From assembly GCA_051201605.1 (NCBI GenBank), contig CP179201.1:1426001-1490000 (forward strand): DNA of 64,000 bases, written 5' to 3'. The notes below the pieces were generated by a model that worked only from the letters and a program-made list of their open reading frames with translations, made no database searches and was not told where the DNA came from. Positions 9,446-18,860 of the stretch are shown here, one piece after another (positions within the stretch are counted from its first letter, which is position 1; every line of letters starts with the position of its first letter). The position numbers were made by a program, and so were the translations under genes. This DNA comes from CABZJG01 sp902512685 (GTDB lineage Bacteria > Pseudomonadota > Alphaproteobacteria > Rhodobacterales > Rhodobacteraceae).

Positions 9446-9655
9446 GTATGGCCTTTCGGGACAATTTAAAATTTGCCTCTCTGACGCAGCGCAACAATTT
9501 TGATTGTAAGGTCAACCATGTTTGGGTAGAGAATTCAGTTTGAGGTCACCAAAGGTGCCTAAAATGGCGACGGCAAGTTAGTTCTATGTCCCAATAATCA
9601 AAGTCAAGAACACATTTTTTATGTATCCATCTATTTTGAATTCTGGATTTGAGTC

Positions 9656-11503
9656 ATGAATTCAGCAGTGTTCTGCCGATTTAATGAAGGCATGATGCCC
9701 TCTGGTCTTTCTAGGCTAACCCCTGATAGATTACGACAAATGATTATTCGCCCTCAATTTAGATTGCTGCTTATTTGTGGCGCTTTGGTTGTAAGCTTCA
9801 TACTTTCATTTGCGGTCTGGCAAGTGGGCTATCGACAGGCGCGCGAACAATCGGCTTTGCGCGGCAAGGCCGATGTGGCACTGGCTGTTGATTGGCTTAC
9901 TGCACAGTTACAACGCCATAAAGAAAAGGTAGTGTTGTTGGTTGAGCATCCACTGTTGGAGCAACTGCAATACCCTGTTGCGGATGCACAAGGCCGCGCA
10001 GCAGGGGATTTACTACTTGAAGCAGCGGATAAAACCGGTGCTTTGGCACTGTTTTATGCGGACCGTGAAGGGCGGGTTTTGGCATCGGCACATCAATCAA
10101 ATATGTCAAATATAAAAGAGACAGAGTATTTTAAACGGGCCATGGACGGGGCGCTTGGCGTATCGCATGGGATATCTGAGCCCTTGGGTAAACGCGTATT
10201 TTATTTTGCTGCACCAGCCTTTGAAAAGTCGGGTAAAGTTGCTGCGGCCTTAATCGTAGCGGTGGATATCGAGCGCGTGGAAGAAGAATGGCGCGGCGGC
10301 TCGCCTACATTGCTTTTCATTGATGAGGCAGGATCAGTGTTTATTTCGAACCGATCTGAGCTGTTGTTTTGGTCACGTGTTCCCGAGAAAAACCAGTTTC
10401 TGGACCCACAAGGGCAACCAGCTGAATTTTCAAGCTCAAAAAAGGGTGATTTGGAAATTTGGAATTTGGATTGGGGTCCCTATATTCCGCGTCAGGGCCT
10501 TCACTTGTCGGTTCCAATGCCCAGCATTGGCTTAAGCGGAGAAGCAATCATTGACTTGGCTCCAGCCAAACGCTTGGCTTGGTTGCAAGCCGCTGTTATG
10601 GCTGTCGTGTGCTTGGGGTTCGGTGCCATCACATTGATAACTTTGGATCGCCGCCATGCTCTTGCGCAAGCTAATATGGTTCTTGAAGAACGCGTTTTAG
10701 CGCGCACCATGGCGTTGTCTGATAGCAATACAAGCCTGCGTCATGAGATCAAAGAACGCAAAGAGGCAGAATTGGCCCTTAAGCGCGCACAGGAAAGTCT
10801 TATTCAGGCAGAAAAACTGAGCGCGCTGGGACAGGTTTCCGCGGGTATCAGTCACGAATTAAACCAACCATTGATGGCCATCCAGCAATATGCAGAAAAT
10901 GCGGCCGACTTTATTGAACAAAACCGTAATGCCGTCGCGAGCGACAACCTGACCCAGATTTCCAGTCTTGCCCGGCGTATGGCGCGGATCATTACAAACC
11001 TAAAAGCCTTTGTGCGAAATGAAAATGAACCAATGACGCGCGTTGATTGCGTTTCAGTCGTCGAAACAGCTCTTGAGTTGGTTCAAACACGCCGGGAACA
11101 GGAAGGCGTCACTTTAATCTGGGAAAAACCTGAAAAGCCAATTTGGATTTTAGCAGGCGAAGTGCGATTGGGGCAGGTTTTGATAAACCTGTTGACCAAT
11201 GCCCTTGATGCGATGTCAGAAAGCGATAGCAAAACGCTTCAATTGGACATTAGGGTAGAGGGGCAGGTTTTTATCACTGTGCAGGATTCTGGCCCGGGGA
11301 TCGCCCAACCTGAAAAGATCTTTGATCCATTTTATTCCACCAAAGAAGTTAGCGCCTCAGATGGCTTGGGTTTGGGGCTTTCAATTTCTTATGGGTTGAT
11401 CCAAAGTTTCGGCGGTGAAATTAAAGGTGGAAATACAAGCAATGGTGCGAAATTCACGGTTGCGTTGAAGCCATTCACTCAAACGGAGGGGGCAGATGGG
11501 TAA
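9656..11503 (+). CDS. dctB: DctB-like sensor histidine kinase
   Basis: Membrane sensor kinase of a C4-dicarboxylate-type two-component system. Layout: TM1 about residues 33-53, a periplasmic Cache-type sensor of about 250 residues, TM2 about 309-330, a coiled coil, the HisKA motif with phospho-acceptor His400 (GISHELNQP), then the ATP-binding domain (NLLTNALDAM, VQDSGPGI, GLGLGLSISYG). The start may lie later: ATG 9692 follows GAAGG and removes 12 residues of no evident function. The 3' end overlaps the regulator gene by 8 bp. It probably senses the substrate of the TRAP operon downstream. Confidence 0.9.
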   Translation: MNSAVFCRFNEGMMPSGLSRLTPDRLRQMIIRPQFRLLLICGALVVSFILSFAVWQVGYRQAREQSALRGKADVALAVDWLTAQLQRHKEKVVLLVEHPLLEQLQYPVADAQGRAAGDLLLEAADKTGALALFYADREGRVLASAHQSNMSNIKETEYFKRAMDGALGVSHGISEPLGKRVFYFAAPAFEKSGKVAAALIVAVDIERVEEEWRGGSPTLLFIDEAGSVFISNRSELLFWSRVPEKNQFLDPQGQPAEFSSSKKGDLEIWNLDWGPYIPRQGLHLSVPMPSIGLSGEAIIDLAPAKRLAWLQAAVMAVVCLGFGAITLITLDRRHALAQANMVLEERVLARTMALSDSNTSLRHEIKERKEAELALKRAQESLIQAEKLSALGQVSAGISHELNQPLMAIQQYAENAADFIEQNRNAVASDNLTQISSLARRMARIITNLKAFVRNENEPMTRVDCVSVVETALELVQTRREQEGVTLIWEKPEKPIWILAGEVRLGQVLINLLTNALDAMSESDSKTLQLDIRVEGQVFITVQDSGPGIAQPEKIFDPFYSTKEVSASDGLGLGLSISYGLIQSFGGEIKGGNTSNGAKFTVALKPFTQTEGADG

Positions 11504-12725
11504 GGTGTTGATCGTTGATGATGATCGGCAGTTGCGCCAAGCACTGTTGCAGACACTTGAATTGGCAGGGGTTCAGGCGCAAGGGGCCGGGTCATTTATT
11601 GAGGCCAAAGATTTCATCAAAGATGATTTTGATGGGATTGTTCTAAGTGATTTACGTATGCCCGGCAGAGATGGGTTTCATCTTTTATCCTATAGCCAAA
11701 AGATTGATCCTGAATTGCCGGTTATTTTACTTACAGGACACGCAGAAATTCCGCTCGCCGTTAAAGCGATGGGGCAGGGGGCATTTGACTTTCTCGAAAA
11801 ACCCTGCGCGCGCGATGCATTACTGCCGGTTCTAGAGCGGGCGCTGAAAACGCGGTCTTTGGTGCTTGAAAACAGGAATTTAAGAAGCACTTTAGAAGCC
11901 TCTGATCCTGCCGCGCGGATGGTTTTTGGAATTTCGGATAAGGCGCAAAACCTTCGCCGTGCGATTAGAACAGTTGCGGCGCTTAATACTGATGTTTTGA
12001 TCAGTGGTGCCCCAGGCACAGGTGTGTCAAAGGTTGCAGAAATTATACATATGTGTTCACCGCGCGCTCAGGGCCCCTTTCAAAAGCGTGCGGCAGATGG
12101 TCTTGAAGGGCGCGCACTAGAACAAGCTCTAGAGGATTGCGCGCGCGGCATTTTGTTTCTGGATCGCATCGACTTGATGCCGCAAGATATGCAACTTGCC
12201 CTACTAAATTTATTGGAACACCATACGCAGGTCAGGTTGATAGCCGGTATGACTGTTGCCTCGCCTGCTTTGGTGGCGCCGGGCAGTGTGCAGGAGGACT
12301 TGTTTTATCGTCTCACTGTGGCGTCGGTTCATATTCCCAGCTTATCAGAGCGTACAGAAGATATTCCAGTGATGTTTTCCCAATATGTACAGCAAGCTGC
12401 TGAGCAATCTGGACTTGCGGCACCCGCTATTACGCCGCAAGTTACAGCGCATTTGCTTCAACAAGATATCAGCGGCAATGCGCGCGCCTTGATGAGTATG
12501 GCGATGCAATTTGTGTTGGGTATTGAGGAAAGCACATCAAAAAACTCTGCCGCACAGGGGTTGGTTGCGCAAATGGCCCAAGTGGAAAAAACACTTCTGA
12601 TAGATGCTTTGCGCCACAGTAAGGGCCATGCAGTGGCCGCCGCTGAATCGTTGCAACTGCCGCGGAAAACATTTTACGATAAACTTGCAAAATACGGCAT
12701 TCGAGCAGAGACGTTTCGCCTTTGA
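11496..12725 (+). CDS. dctD: DctD-like response regulator with degenerate AAA+ domain
   Basis: A 409-residue NtrC-family regulator. The receiver is intact: Asp8/Asp9, phospho-acceptor Asp52 (LSDLRMPGRDG), Thr80, Lys102. The AAA+ domain is decayed. The Walker A region reads GAPGTGVSK (171-179), with Val where the Lys should be. Walker B reads ILFLDRID, with Arg for the catalytic Glu. The Walker A-to-B distance is about 50 residues, too short for the GAFTGA sigma54-contacting loop, and no such motif occurs. A Fis-type HTH closes the protein (AAAESLQLPRKTFYDKL). It should bind DNA on phosphorylation but is unlikely to remodel sigma54 holoenzyme. It probably activates the adjacent TRAP operon with another sigma factor, as known for some Rhodobacter NtrC-type proteins. 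Confidence 0.88.
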   Translation: MGKVLIVDDDRQLRQALLQTLELAGVQAQGAGSFIEAKDFIKDDFDGIVLSDLRMPGRDGFHLLSYSQKIDPELPVILLTGHAEIPLAVKAMGQGAFDFLEKPCARDALLPVLERALKTRSLVLENRNLRSTLEASDPAARMVFGISDKAQNLRRAIRTVAALNTDVLISGAPGTGVSKVAEIIHMCSPRAQGPFQKRAADGLEGRALEQALEDCARGILFLDRIDLMPQDMQLALLNLLEHHTQVRLIAGMTVASPALVAPGSVQEDLFYRLTVASVHIPSLSERTEDIPVMFSQYVQQAAEQSGLAAPAITPQVTAHLLQQDISGNARALMSMAMQFVLGIEESTSKNSAAQGLVAQMAQVEKTLLIDALRHSKGHAVAAAESLQLPRKTFYDKLAKYGIRAETFRL

Positions 12726-12953
12726 AGTGTGTGGAATGCCGCTCATCTGGGCATCAGCCCTGTATGATAATCCGCACAGTCTTGCGCAATTAGCAGCTTG
12801 ATTTCAATCGCTTTTTTCTTTTAAGTATATAAGATCAAACATAAAAAATCGAAATTTCCGCAATAATTGATGACTGTCTTGATGCTTTAAGTGAGATAAA
12901 CTTTTATTCGATACGTGCCCTGATAGGGCGAGATGTTTCTAGGAGGAAATATA

Positions 12954-13955
12954 ATGAAATTTGTTACTGCTGCGGTTGCGGCCATGGCCCTGACCACATT
13001 TGCATCTACAGTTTCTGCAAGTTGCGAAACAGGCGAGATCGTCATCAAGCTGAGCCATGTCACCAATACAGACAAACACCCAAAAGGCATTGCTGCCTCA
13101 CTGCTGCAATCGCGGGTGAATAAAGAAATGAATGGCATAGCATGTATGGAAGTTTTCCCTAACTCAACGCTTTACAATGACAATCAGGTCCTAGAAGCGA
13201 TGTTGCAGGGTGATGTTCAAATGGCTGCGCCCTCGCTGTCAAAGTTCGAGCAATTCACCAAGGTTTTTCGAATCTTTGACCTGCCGTTCATGTTTAAAAA
13301 CATCAATGCTGTTGACGAGTTCCAAAATAGCACGACTGGGCAGTCTATGAAAGAAAGCATGACGCGCCGCGGTCTTTTAGGATTGGCGTTCTGGCACAAT
13401 GGGATGAAGCAAATGTCCGCGAACAAAGCGCTGATTGACCCAAGCGATGCCAATGGTCTTAAATTCCGGGTTCAGAACTCAGAAGTATTGAAAGCGCAAA
13501 TGGCCGCGCTGGGCGGATCACCACAGCCGATGGCGTTTTCAGAAGTCTATGGCGCATTGCAAACTGGCGTTGTGGACGGTCAGGAAAATACCTGGTCCAA
13601 TATTTACGGCAAGAAATTCTTTGAAGTTCAAGATGGTGTGACCGAAACCAATCACGGCATTATTGACTATATGCTGGTTACATCCACCGATTGGTGGGAC
13701 AGCCTTGACGGTGATGTGCGCGATCAACTTTCAACAATCATCGCCGAGGTCACCGAAGCCCGCAATGCTGAATCGACAGCCGTAAATGATCAGGCCAAGC
13801 AGGAAATTATTGCGGCTGGTGGTGTTGTGCGTCAATTGAATGCATCGCAGCGTGATTCATGGGTCGCAGTCATGAAGCCTGTTTGGGAAAAATTCCGTGA
13901 TGATGTGGGCCAAGAAAATATTGATGCGGCGCAAACGATCAATACCAAGCACTAA
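12954..13955 (+). CDS. dctP: TRAP transporter substrate-binding protein (DctP)
   Basis: A 333-residue periplasmic binding protein. ATG 12954 directly follows AGGAGGAAATATA, an excellent Shine-Dalgarno, and starts a signal peptide cleaved after TVSA. The mature protein has IVIKLSHVTNTDKHPKG, the ligand-site Arg in GLKFRVQNSEVLKAQM and YGALQTGVVDGQENTWSNI, all typical of dicarboxylate-type DctP. The 228-bp leader contains a small GCCCT-GAT-AGGGC hairpin 12 nt before the Shine-Dalgarno. I found no -24/-12 sigma54 promoter there, which fits the degenerate DctD. Confidence 0.93.
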   Translation: MKFVTAAVAAMALTTFASTVSASCETGEIVIKLSHVTNTDKHPKGIAASLLQSRVNKEMNGIACMEVFPNSTLYNDNQVLEAMLQGDVQMAAPSLSKFEQFTKVFRIFDLPFMFKNINAVDEFQNSTTGQSMKESMTRRGLLGLAFWHNGMKQMSANKALIDPSDANGLKFRVQNSEVLKAQMAALGGSPQPMAFSEVYGALQTGVVDGQENTWSNIYGKKFFEVQDGVTETNHGIIDYMLVTSTDWWDSLDGDVRDQLSTIIAEVTEARNAESTAVNDQAKQEIIAAGGVVRQLNASQRDSWVAVMKPVWEKFRDDVGQENIDAAQTINTKH

Positions 13956-13973
13956 TACATCTAAATAAATTTG

Positions 13974-13996
13974 GCGCCCCCTTCAGGTGGGGGCGC
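13974..13996 (+). terminator. GC hairpin between dctP and dctQ
   Basis: An 8-bp all-GC stem (GCGCCCCC at 13974-13981 with GGGGGCGC at 13989-13996) and a 7-nt loop, followed by AATTATTT. It sits immediately after dctP, mirroring the hairpin in the other TRAP operon at 1995-2022. Likely partial terminator or 3' stabiliser that favours the binding protein. Confidence 0.7.
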
Positions 13997-14025
13997 AATT
14001 ATTTACCATCTGATGGATCTTTGGA

Positions 14026-14709
14026 ATGTCGTACCAAGCCGAAAGCCCACTTAAGAGCTTTTTGAACAAGTTTGAAGAGACTGTAATAGCGCTCATACTG
14101 GGCGTCATGGTGGTCGTTACATTTATCAATGTCGTTTTGCGGTATGGATTCAATACCGGCCTGATTTGGGGTTTGGAATTGGTTTCGTTTCTGTTTGCTT
14201 GGCTGGTATTGTTCGGGATCAGCTACGCAGTGAAAATTTCGGCGCACCTAGGGGTTGATGCCCTTTTAAACATTACCGCAGGCCCTATGCGTAAAGCCTT
14301 TATGGCTGCTTCTGTTTTGCTGAGTATCTGTTATGCGGGCTTATTGTTGAAGGGAGCCTGGGATTACTGGGCCAATTTCGCAAATTTGCCGCAGACAACC
14401 GGGCGTTGGTTTCCAACAGGTTTCGAAGAGATGAAACGAACATCTTACCGCGCCTGGTATGAGGTGATTGATATTCCTTTTCCTGAGTTTCTGCGATGGA
14501 TCGAGCCGTTGATGAATGAAGGTGAGCATTATGAAAAGCTGCCTCGTTTTATTCCTTATGTGATGCTTCCAATTGGTGCAGCTTTACTGCTGTATCGTTT
14601 TCTTGAGGTCGCTCTATTGCTGCTGCGCGGCCAAAGCAAAAGCTTGATCGTAAGCCATGAAGCAGACGAGGCGGTCGAGCAGATCGCCGCCGAAAATAAA
14701 GAGGCCTAA
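14026..14709 (+). CDS. dctQ: TRAP transporter small permease (DctQ)
   Basis: A 227-residue small permease with four helices: about 20-40, 47-67, 90-112 and 160-185. The DctQ signature (VVLRYGFNTGLIWGLELVSF) is clear. Between helices 3 and 4 is a long hydrophilic loop (about 120-160) seen in dicarboxylate DctQ proteins of this group. The C-terminus is acidic. It is the second gene of the operon and ends 3 bp before dctM. Confidence 0.9.
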   Translation: MSYQAESPLKSFLNKFEETVIALILGVMVVVTFINVVLRYGFNTGLIWGLELVSFLFAWLVLFGISYAVKISAHLGVDALLNITAGPMRKAFMAASVLLSICYAGLLLKGAWDYWANFANLPQTTGRWFPTGFEEMKRTSYRAWYEVIDIPFPEFLRWIEPLMNEGEHYEKLPRFIPYVMLPIGAALLLYRFLEVALLLLRGQSKSLIVSHEADEAVEQIAAENKEA

Positions 14710-14712
14710 TTT

Positions 14713-16089
14713 ATGGAAGTCGCAGTTCTTTTCATAATGGTTGTGGGATTGCTGTTGATCGGCACACCGATTGCGATTGCGCTTGGATTGTCTTCCATTA
14801 CCTTTCTTCTGGTGCTGGGGGATACCTCTTTGGCATCCATCGCACAGACCTTTTTTCAGGCGATGGCTGGTCACTACACCTTGCTTGCTATTCCGTTTTT
14901 CATTCTTGCTTCTTCTTTTATGTCTACAGGCGGTGTGGCTAGGCGGATCATTCGGTTTTCGATTGCAATCGTTGGACATTTCCCCGGGGGGTTGGCGATA
15001 GCAGGGGTCTTTGCTTGCATGCTGTTTGCGGCATTGTCTGGCTCTTCGCCTGCCACTGTTGTGGCAATTGGTTCAATTGTTATCGCAGGTATGCGCCAGG
15101 TCGGGTATTCAAAAGACTTTGCCGCCGGTGTGATTGCAAATGCGGGTACTTTGGGCATATTGATCCCTCCGTCGATTGTGATGGTGGTCTATGCTTCGGC
15201 CACGGATGTCTCTGTCGGGCGGATGTTTTTAGCAGGTGTCATCCCGGGGTTGTTGGCCGGCACGATGCTGATGCTTACAATCTATGTAATTGCTAAAATT
15301 AAAAACCTGCCGAAGGGCCAGTGGCTTGGATGGTCAGAGGTGATCGCATCTGGGATGGATGCGATTTGGGGTTTGTTTTTAATTGTGATTATTCTTGGAG
15401 GCATCTATGGCGGGATTTTTACGCCAACTGAGGCGGCGGCAGTCGCCGCAGTCTATGCATTTTTCATTGCAACTTTTGTGTATCGCGATATGGGGCCTTT
15501 GGCGACGCCAGAAGGCCAAGATAATATCCCGTTGCGGCGCAAGCCTTTGGCGCTCATCACGGCATTTTTTCACAAAGACACACGCGACACCTTGTTTGAG
15601 GCTGGCAAGCTTACAGTAACGTTGATGTTTATTATCGCTAATGCCCTGATCTTGAAGCACGTTTTGACCGATGAGCAAATCCCCCAGAAAATTGCAAGCA
15701 CCATGTTGTCAGCCGGGTTTGGACCGATAATGTTTCTGGTTGTGGTCAATGTGATTTTGTTGATCGGGGGTCAGTTTCTGGAACCCTCTGGCCTGATCGT
15801 TATCGTGGCGCCGTTGGTGTTTCCGATCGCAATTGAATTGGGTATTGATCCCATTCATTTGGGCATCATCATGGTGGTTAATATGGAAATAGGCATGATC
15901 ACGCCGCCCGTTGGCCTTAATCTTTTTGTGACATCAGGGGTCGCTGGCATGCCCATGATGCGCGTTGTCAAAGCGGCTTTACCATTCTTGGCGGTCTTGT
16001 TTGTCTTTTTGGTCCTTGTGACTTATGTGCCGTTTTTGTCAACATGGTTGCCGACGACCTTCATGGGACCTGAAATTATAACAAAATAA
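14713..16089 (+). CDS. dctM: TRAP transporter large permease (DctM)
   Basis: A 458-residue large permease with about twelve helices. Family segments are visible: GTPIAIALGLSS near the start, FAALSGSSPATVVAIGSI, ANAGTLGILIPPSIVMVVY, and EIGMITPPVGLNLFV near the C-terminus. A hydrophilic loop (about 255-295) separates the two halves. It completes the regulated dctPQM set and is the last gene before the mosaic island begins. No convincing terminator follows it. Confidence 0.93.
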   Translation: MEVAVLFIMVVGLLLIGTPIAIALGLSSITFLLVLGDTSLASIAQTFFQAMAGHYTLLAIPFFILASSFMSTGGVARRIIRFSIAIVGHFPGGLAIAGVFACMLFAALSGSSPATVVAIGSIVIAGMRQVGYSKDFAAGVIANAGTLGILIPPSIVMVVYASATDVSVGRMFLAGVIPGLLAGTMLMLTIYVIAKIKNLPKGQWLGWSEVIASGMDAIWGLFLIVIILGGIYGGIFTPTEAAAVAAVYAFFIATFVYRDMGPLATPEGQDNIPLRRKPLALITAFFHKDTRDTLFEAGKLTVTLMFIIANALILKHVLTDEQIPQKIASTMLSAGFGPIMFLVVVNVILLIGGQFLEPSGLIVIVAPLVFPIAIELGIDPIHLGIIMVVNMEIGMITPPVGLNLFVTSGVAGMPMMRVVKAALPFLAVLFVFLVLVTYVPFLSTWLPTTFMGPEIITK

Positions 16090-16195
16090 AGCCCTTGCGG
16101 GTGTCTGGCCAGCCGTAAGGTGATTATCAGTTCAGGTGGCTCGTGCGGGCAGTGTGGGGTAAGACTAACCCAACAAAGCCAAGTTTAAGATACAG

Positions 16196-16430
16196 GGGCA
16201 AAAGTTGCAATTTGCAATCTAAAACGAAACATATAACCTGTTGATATTGCTTACATGAGAGCGTGATTGGTGCAGGTATAAGGTAACAAACATCTTCTTG
16301 ATCAGACCATTAACCTTCCTTCAATCTGTCTGAAGGCTTGATCAGTAATCCCGTTTTGCGAATTAGTTGGTTTGGAGTGTAAAATGTTGAAATTTAGACG
16401 TGGAGCAAAAAGTGATGCCACAAGCCTTCG
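16196..16430 (+). repeat. Diverged direct repeat A (mate at 20543-20775)
   Basis: About 235 bp alignable with 20543-20775: both have TGATATTGCTTAC, GTGATTGGTGCAGG, CTTGATC and then the start of a GNAT gene (AAATTTAGA against AAGTTTAGA, SDAT codons). The segment that in the mate is the tRNA-derived core CTTCTCGACCGCACCA is here the decayed CTTCTTGATCAGACCA. Probably an old element end, marking the left border of the island. Confidence 0.65.
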
Positions 16431-16476
16431 TGCATTGCATAAGCTGTGTGTACTGGTTGGTGTATGGTTAGGGTGA
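16384..16476 (+). pseudogene. GNAT acetyltransferase 5' fragment, interrupted by repeat R1
   Basis: The reading frame begins MLKFRRGAKSDATSLRALH, paralogous to the start of the intact GNAT at 20736. After about 16 residues it runs into the R1 repeat and stops. The rest of the gene is absent, so a segment was inserted or deleted exactly here. Confidence 0.65.
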
Positions 16477-16594
16477 TCACTTACAGTGACCCTACCCGTA
16501 AGTGATCATGTTGAGGCAATTACATGGGGCTACGCAGGGGACACAGGGGGGGGGGTGTGGGTTATATGTATATAGGGTGTCACACAGATGGGGG
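16431..16594 (-). repeat. Repeat R1 (inverted relative to R2 and R3)
   Basis: About 164 bp, the reverse complement of R3 (20137-20298) with few changes; its inner about 100 bp also match R2 (18861-18962). It contains an 11-bp inverted pair, TGATCACTTAC and GTAAGTGATCA, around a 13-nt spacer, and here a run of ten G. With R2 it brackets the cyclase gene at 16662-18548. Confidence 0.8.
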
Positions 16595-16661
16595 AATTGC
16601 CAACAAATAATCCGCCAAGGTGTTGTGAGAGGGGATTAAAAGACCAGTTTTTCAGTTTTAT

Positions 16662-18548
16662 CTATTGTACCCTGGGCAAACCCATTGCTTCTGCTGTATT
16701 CAGATAAGTTGCGAGGAACGCCTTGTCCGACATTAACCCTAGATAGTGTTTGATAGACGAAACGGTAAAATCAGGATTTATCAAAAGCAATTCTTTGATC
16801 TTCCCTTCACCAACTTCTGTATCCCCTTGAAGTCCACCAATAACACCAAGAGAAACTAAAGCTCTTGACCTTTCCCTTAAATTCACTTGTCCCTCCGCTT
16901 CTGTGGAAAGCAACGGTGCTAGGACAATTTTGGCTTCTTCAAACTCTTCTAGCATTATCAGAGCTTCAGCTAGGCGATTTGAGTACCAGGCAGGATGGAA
17001 CGGTGTAAGGCGCATGGATCTCTTGAATAGGTTCTTTGCAGCCTCTGGATCACCAGTCAGCAGAAAAATATTTCCAGCGCCAGCCAATAAATCGCCAGAA
17101 GTGTCTATCTCAATGGCTTTTGCTACTTTCCTCCTAGCCATTTCAGGTTCCCCAGAAAACAAATCCATCCAAGCGCCCAACACCAAAGATAATCCGTCGC
17201 CCATAACTTCGTGAGCCACTCGGGCATATTGTTTTCCACTGGCTATCGTCTCTTGCCTATTTTCTGCCTTACCCATCGACAGCTCTTGAAATTTGATCCA
17301 ACCCATTGACATATTCGCTGGACCACTAGCACTGTCTTTACTGTAGAGCTGATTTGCCAGTTCTCTAGCAGACAAGTAACTTTCCTTGCTCGATGTTAGT
17401 AAAAGTTTTCTGAAACGCATCACATCTCGCATCTCTTCCACTGACGAAAACTGAGAAGCTCTTTGTCCAATCACGTTGGAAAGTAGATTAATTTGGAAAT
17501 TTTCAAATACATTTTCGGTGATCTGATCTTGAAATAGAAACAGGTTGTCAACCTTTCCATCCATTTGATCTACCCATACATTATTTCCATCTACCGCATC
17601 GACTAATTCAACATTAACCCGCAGGTTCTCACCTATTTGCTGTATTGAACCAGTAAGCAAATATTTAACCCCTAACGCTTTTGAAATACTGGCTGGGTCG
17701 GCAAGCGTTGCTGCAGCTTTTTTCGCTGAACTGTATGAAATAACAAATATTTCTGAAGATCGGGATAATGCATTGGTAATATTTTGCGTCATTCCAAGGC
17801 TAATATATTCTTTACTTTCGTCTTTTGAGTGAAGGGCGAAAGGCAATACTGCTAAAGATGGTTTAGATGGCAGATCGTATGCAAAATCACTATTAGAGCC
17901 ATTATTTTTAAGTGACTGGTTTTGGAAGAAAATAAATCCCACACCTAATATAACAATAATTATTATACTAGCAAAAATGATTGCCTTTTTTAGTGTAGAA
18001 CCTTTAGATAACTTGCGCCTTTGGGATGTCTCTAGAAGTAAATCATACGCTTGGAATTCGTTCTGTTTAACTTTCTGAATTCCAAGATCATTAAACTCAT
18101 GATTTGTTTTTCCTTTGACATAATCAAAGATGACTTTTGAAACTGTAATGCCATTGGTCTGTGCTAGAGCTTCAAGTCTGGCTGCAATGTTAACCCCATC
18201 TCCCAGTAAATTATCTTTTTCTTTCACTACGTCACCAGAGTTGATTCCTATACGGAACTCTAGTTTCACTGAGGTCTCTTCAGACGAATTTCTTTCTTTG
18301 ATGGCGTTTTGAAATTCTACGGCACACTCTACTGCTGATACTGCGCTTGGAAACTCTGCAAGAAATGAGTCGCCTCCAGTATTGAATAAACGTCCATCAT
18401 GCCTTTCAAAAAGCCCTGTTAAGATAGCTTCGCATGCACGGAGATTGTGAATGGTTTCACTTTCGTCGGCTTCCATATGTTTACTGTAACCAACAACATC
18501 CGTTGCAAAAATAACCGCAATCTTCCGTTCAATCTTTTCTTTAGTCAT
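16662..18548 (-). CDS. Class III cyclase, membrane-tethered, TolB-like/TPR tail (copy 1)
   Basis: About 628 residues. An N-terminal class III nucleotidyl cyclase domain has metal Asp17 (ATDVVGYS) and Asp60 (NTGGDSFLAEF), and the transition-state Asn/Arg in GDGVNIAARLE. One transmembrane helix follows (about 189-208). The distal part is a TolB-amino-terminal-like domain (SLAVLPFAL, LLTGSIQQIGENLRVNVELVDA) and degenerate TPR repeats. The adenine-specifying Lys is replaced by Asn, as in related members of this subclass, so ATP or GTP use is uncertain. ATG 18548 follows GAGAGG; an in-frame start at 18605 adds 19 residues of no evident function. Paralogues lie at 40161 and 56865. Confidence 0.85.
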   Translation of the reverse strand: MTKEKIERKIAVIFATDVVGYSKHMEADESETIHNLRACEAILTGLFERHDGRLFNTGGDSFLAEFPSAVSAVECAVEFQNAIKERNSSEETSVKLEFRIGINSGDVVKEKDNLLGDGVNIAARLEALAQTNGITVSKVIFDYVKGKTNHEFNDLGIQKVKQNEFQAYDLLLETSQRRKLSKGSTLKKAIIFASIIIIVILGVGFIFFQNQSLKNNGSNSDFAYDLPSKPSLAVLPFALHSKDESKEYISLGMTQNITNALSRSSEIFVISYSSAKKAAATLADPASISKALGVKYLLTGSIQQIGENLRVNVELVDAVDGNNVWVDQMDGKVDNLFLFQDQITENVFENFQINLLSNVIGQRASQFSSVEEMRDVMRFRKLLLTSSKESYLSARELANQLYSKDSASGPANMSMGWIKFQELSMGKAENRQETIASGKQYARVAHEVMGDGLSLVLGAWMDLFSGEPEMARRKVAKAIEIDTSGDLLAGAGNIFLLTGDPEAAKNLFKRSMRLTPFHPAWYSNRLAEALIMLEEFEEAKIVLAPLLSTEAEGQVNLRERSRALVSLGVIGGLQGDTEVGEGKIKELLLINPDFTVSSIKHYLGLMSDKAFLATYLNTAEAMGLPRVQ

Positions 18549-18650
18549 GCAGCCTCTCTCAATGGTGTTTGAAGGTTTACATACCGCCAAGTAAACGTCT
18601 AGCATTTAATCTTTAGCTGCCAGAATTTGATATAATTTTATAACAAAACA

Positions 18651-18679
18651 TTGATTTTTTTGCCATTTTATGGTATAAT
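18651..18679 (+). promoter_or_regulatory. Sigma70-like promoter, orphan
   Basis: TTGATT at 18651-18656, a 17-bp spacer, and a consensus TATAAT at 18674-18679. It points away from the cyclase gene into a short gene remnant. No intact plus-strand gene follows, so it may be left over from a deleted gene or make a short RNA across R2. Confidence 0.4.
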
Positions 18680-18703
18680 TATACATGTTGGAAAGCAGTG
18701 TAA

Positions 18704-18853
18704 CTGGGGGTTGCTCATCTCCCAGCTGATGAAGGGTTTGTTTATCACAAAAGTGTAGGTACATATTTTGAATTGAATGGTGCTTTTAAGGAATTCTGCG
18801 AATTCACAGGACAGATTTATGAAGGTGGAATTGGAATCGACATATACGCATAG
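18704..18853 (+). pseudogene. Gene remnant (about 49 codons), unknown family
   Basis: An open frame without a start codon encodes LPADEGFVYHKSVGTYFELN, GAFKEFCEFTGQIYEGG and a short IGIDIYA end. The composition is protein-like and the frame ends a few bases before R2. I do not recognise the family. It looks like the 3' end of a gene truncated by the rearrangement that placed the cyclase here. Confidence 0.35.
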
Positions 18854-18860
18854 AATATCA

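Noticed and set aside
12726..12953. Sigma54 promoter for dctPQM
   Set aside because: No TGGCAC-N5-TTGC-like pair with the right spacing; fits the degenerate DctD.
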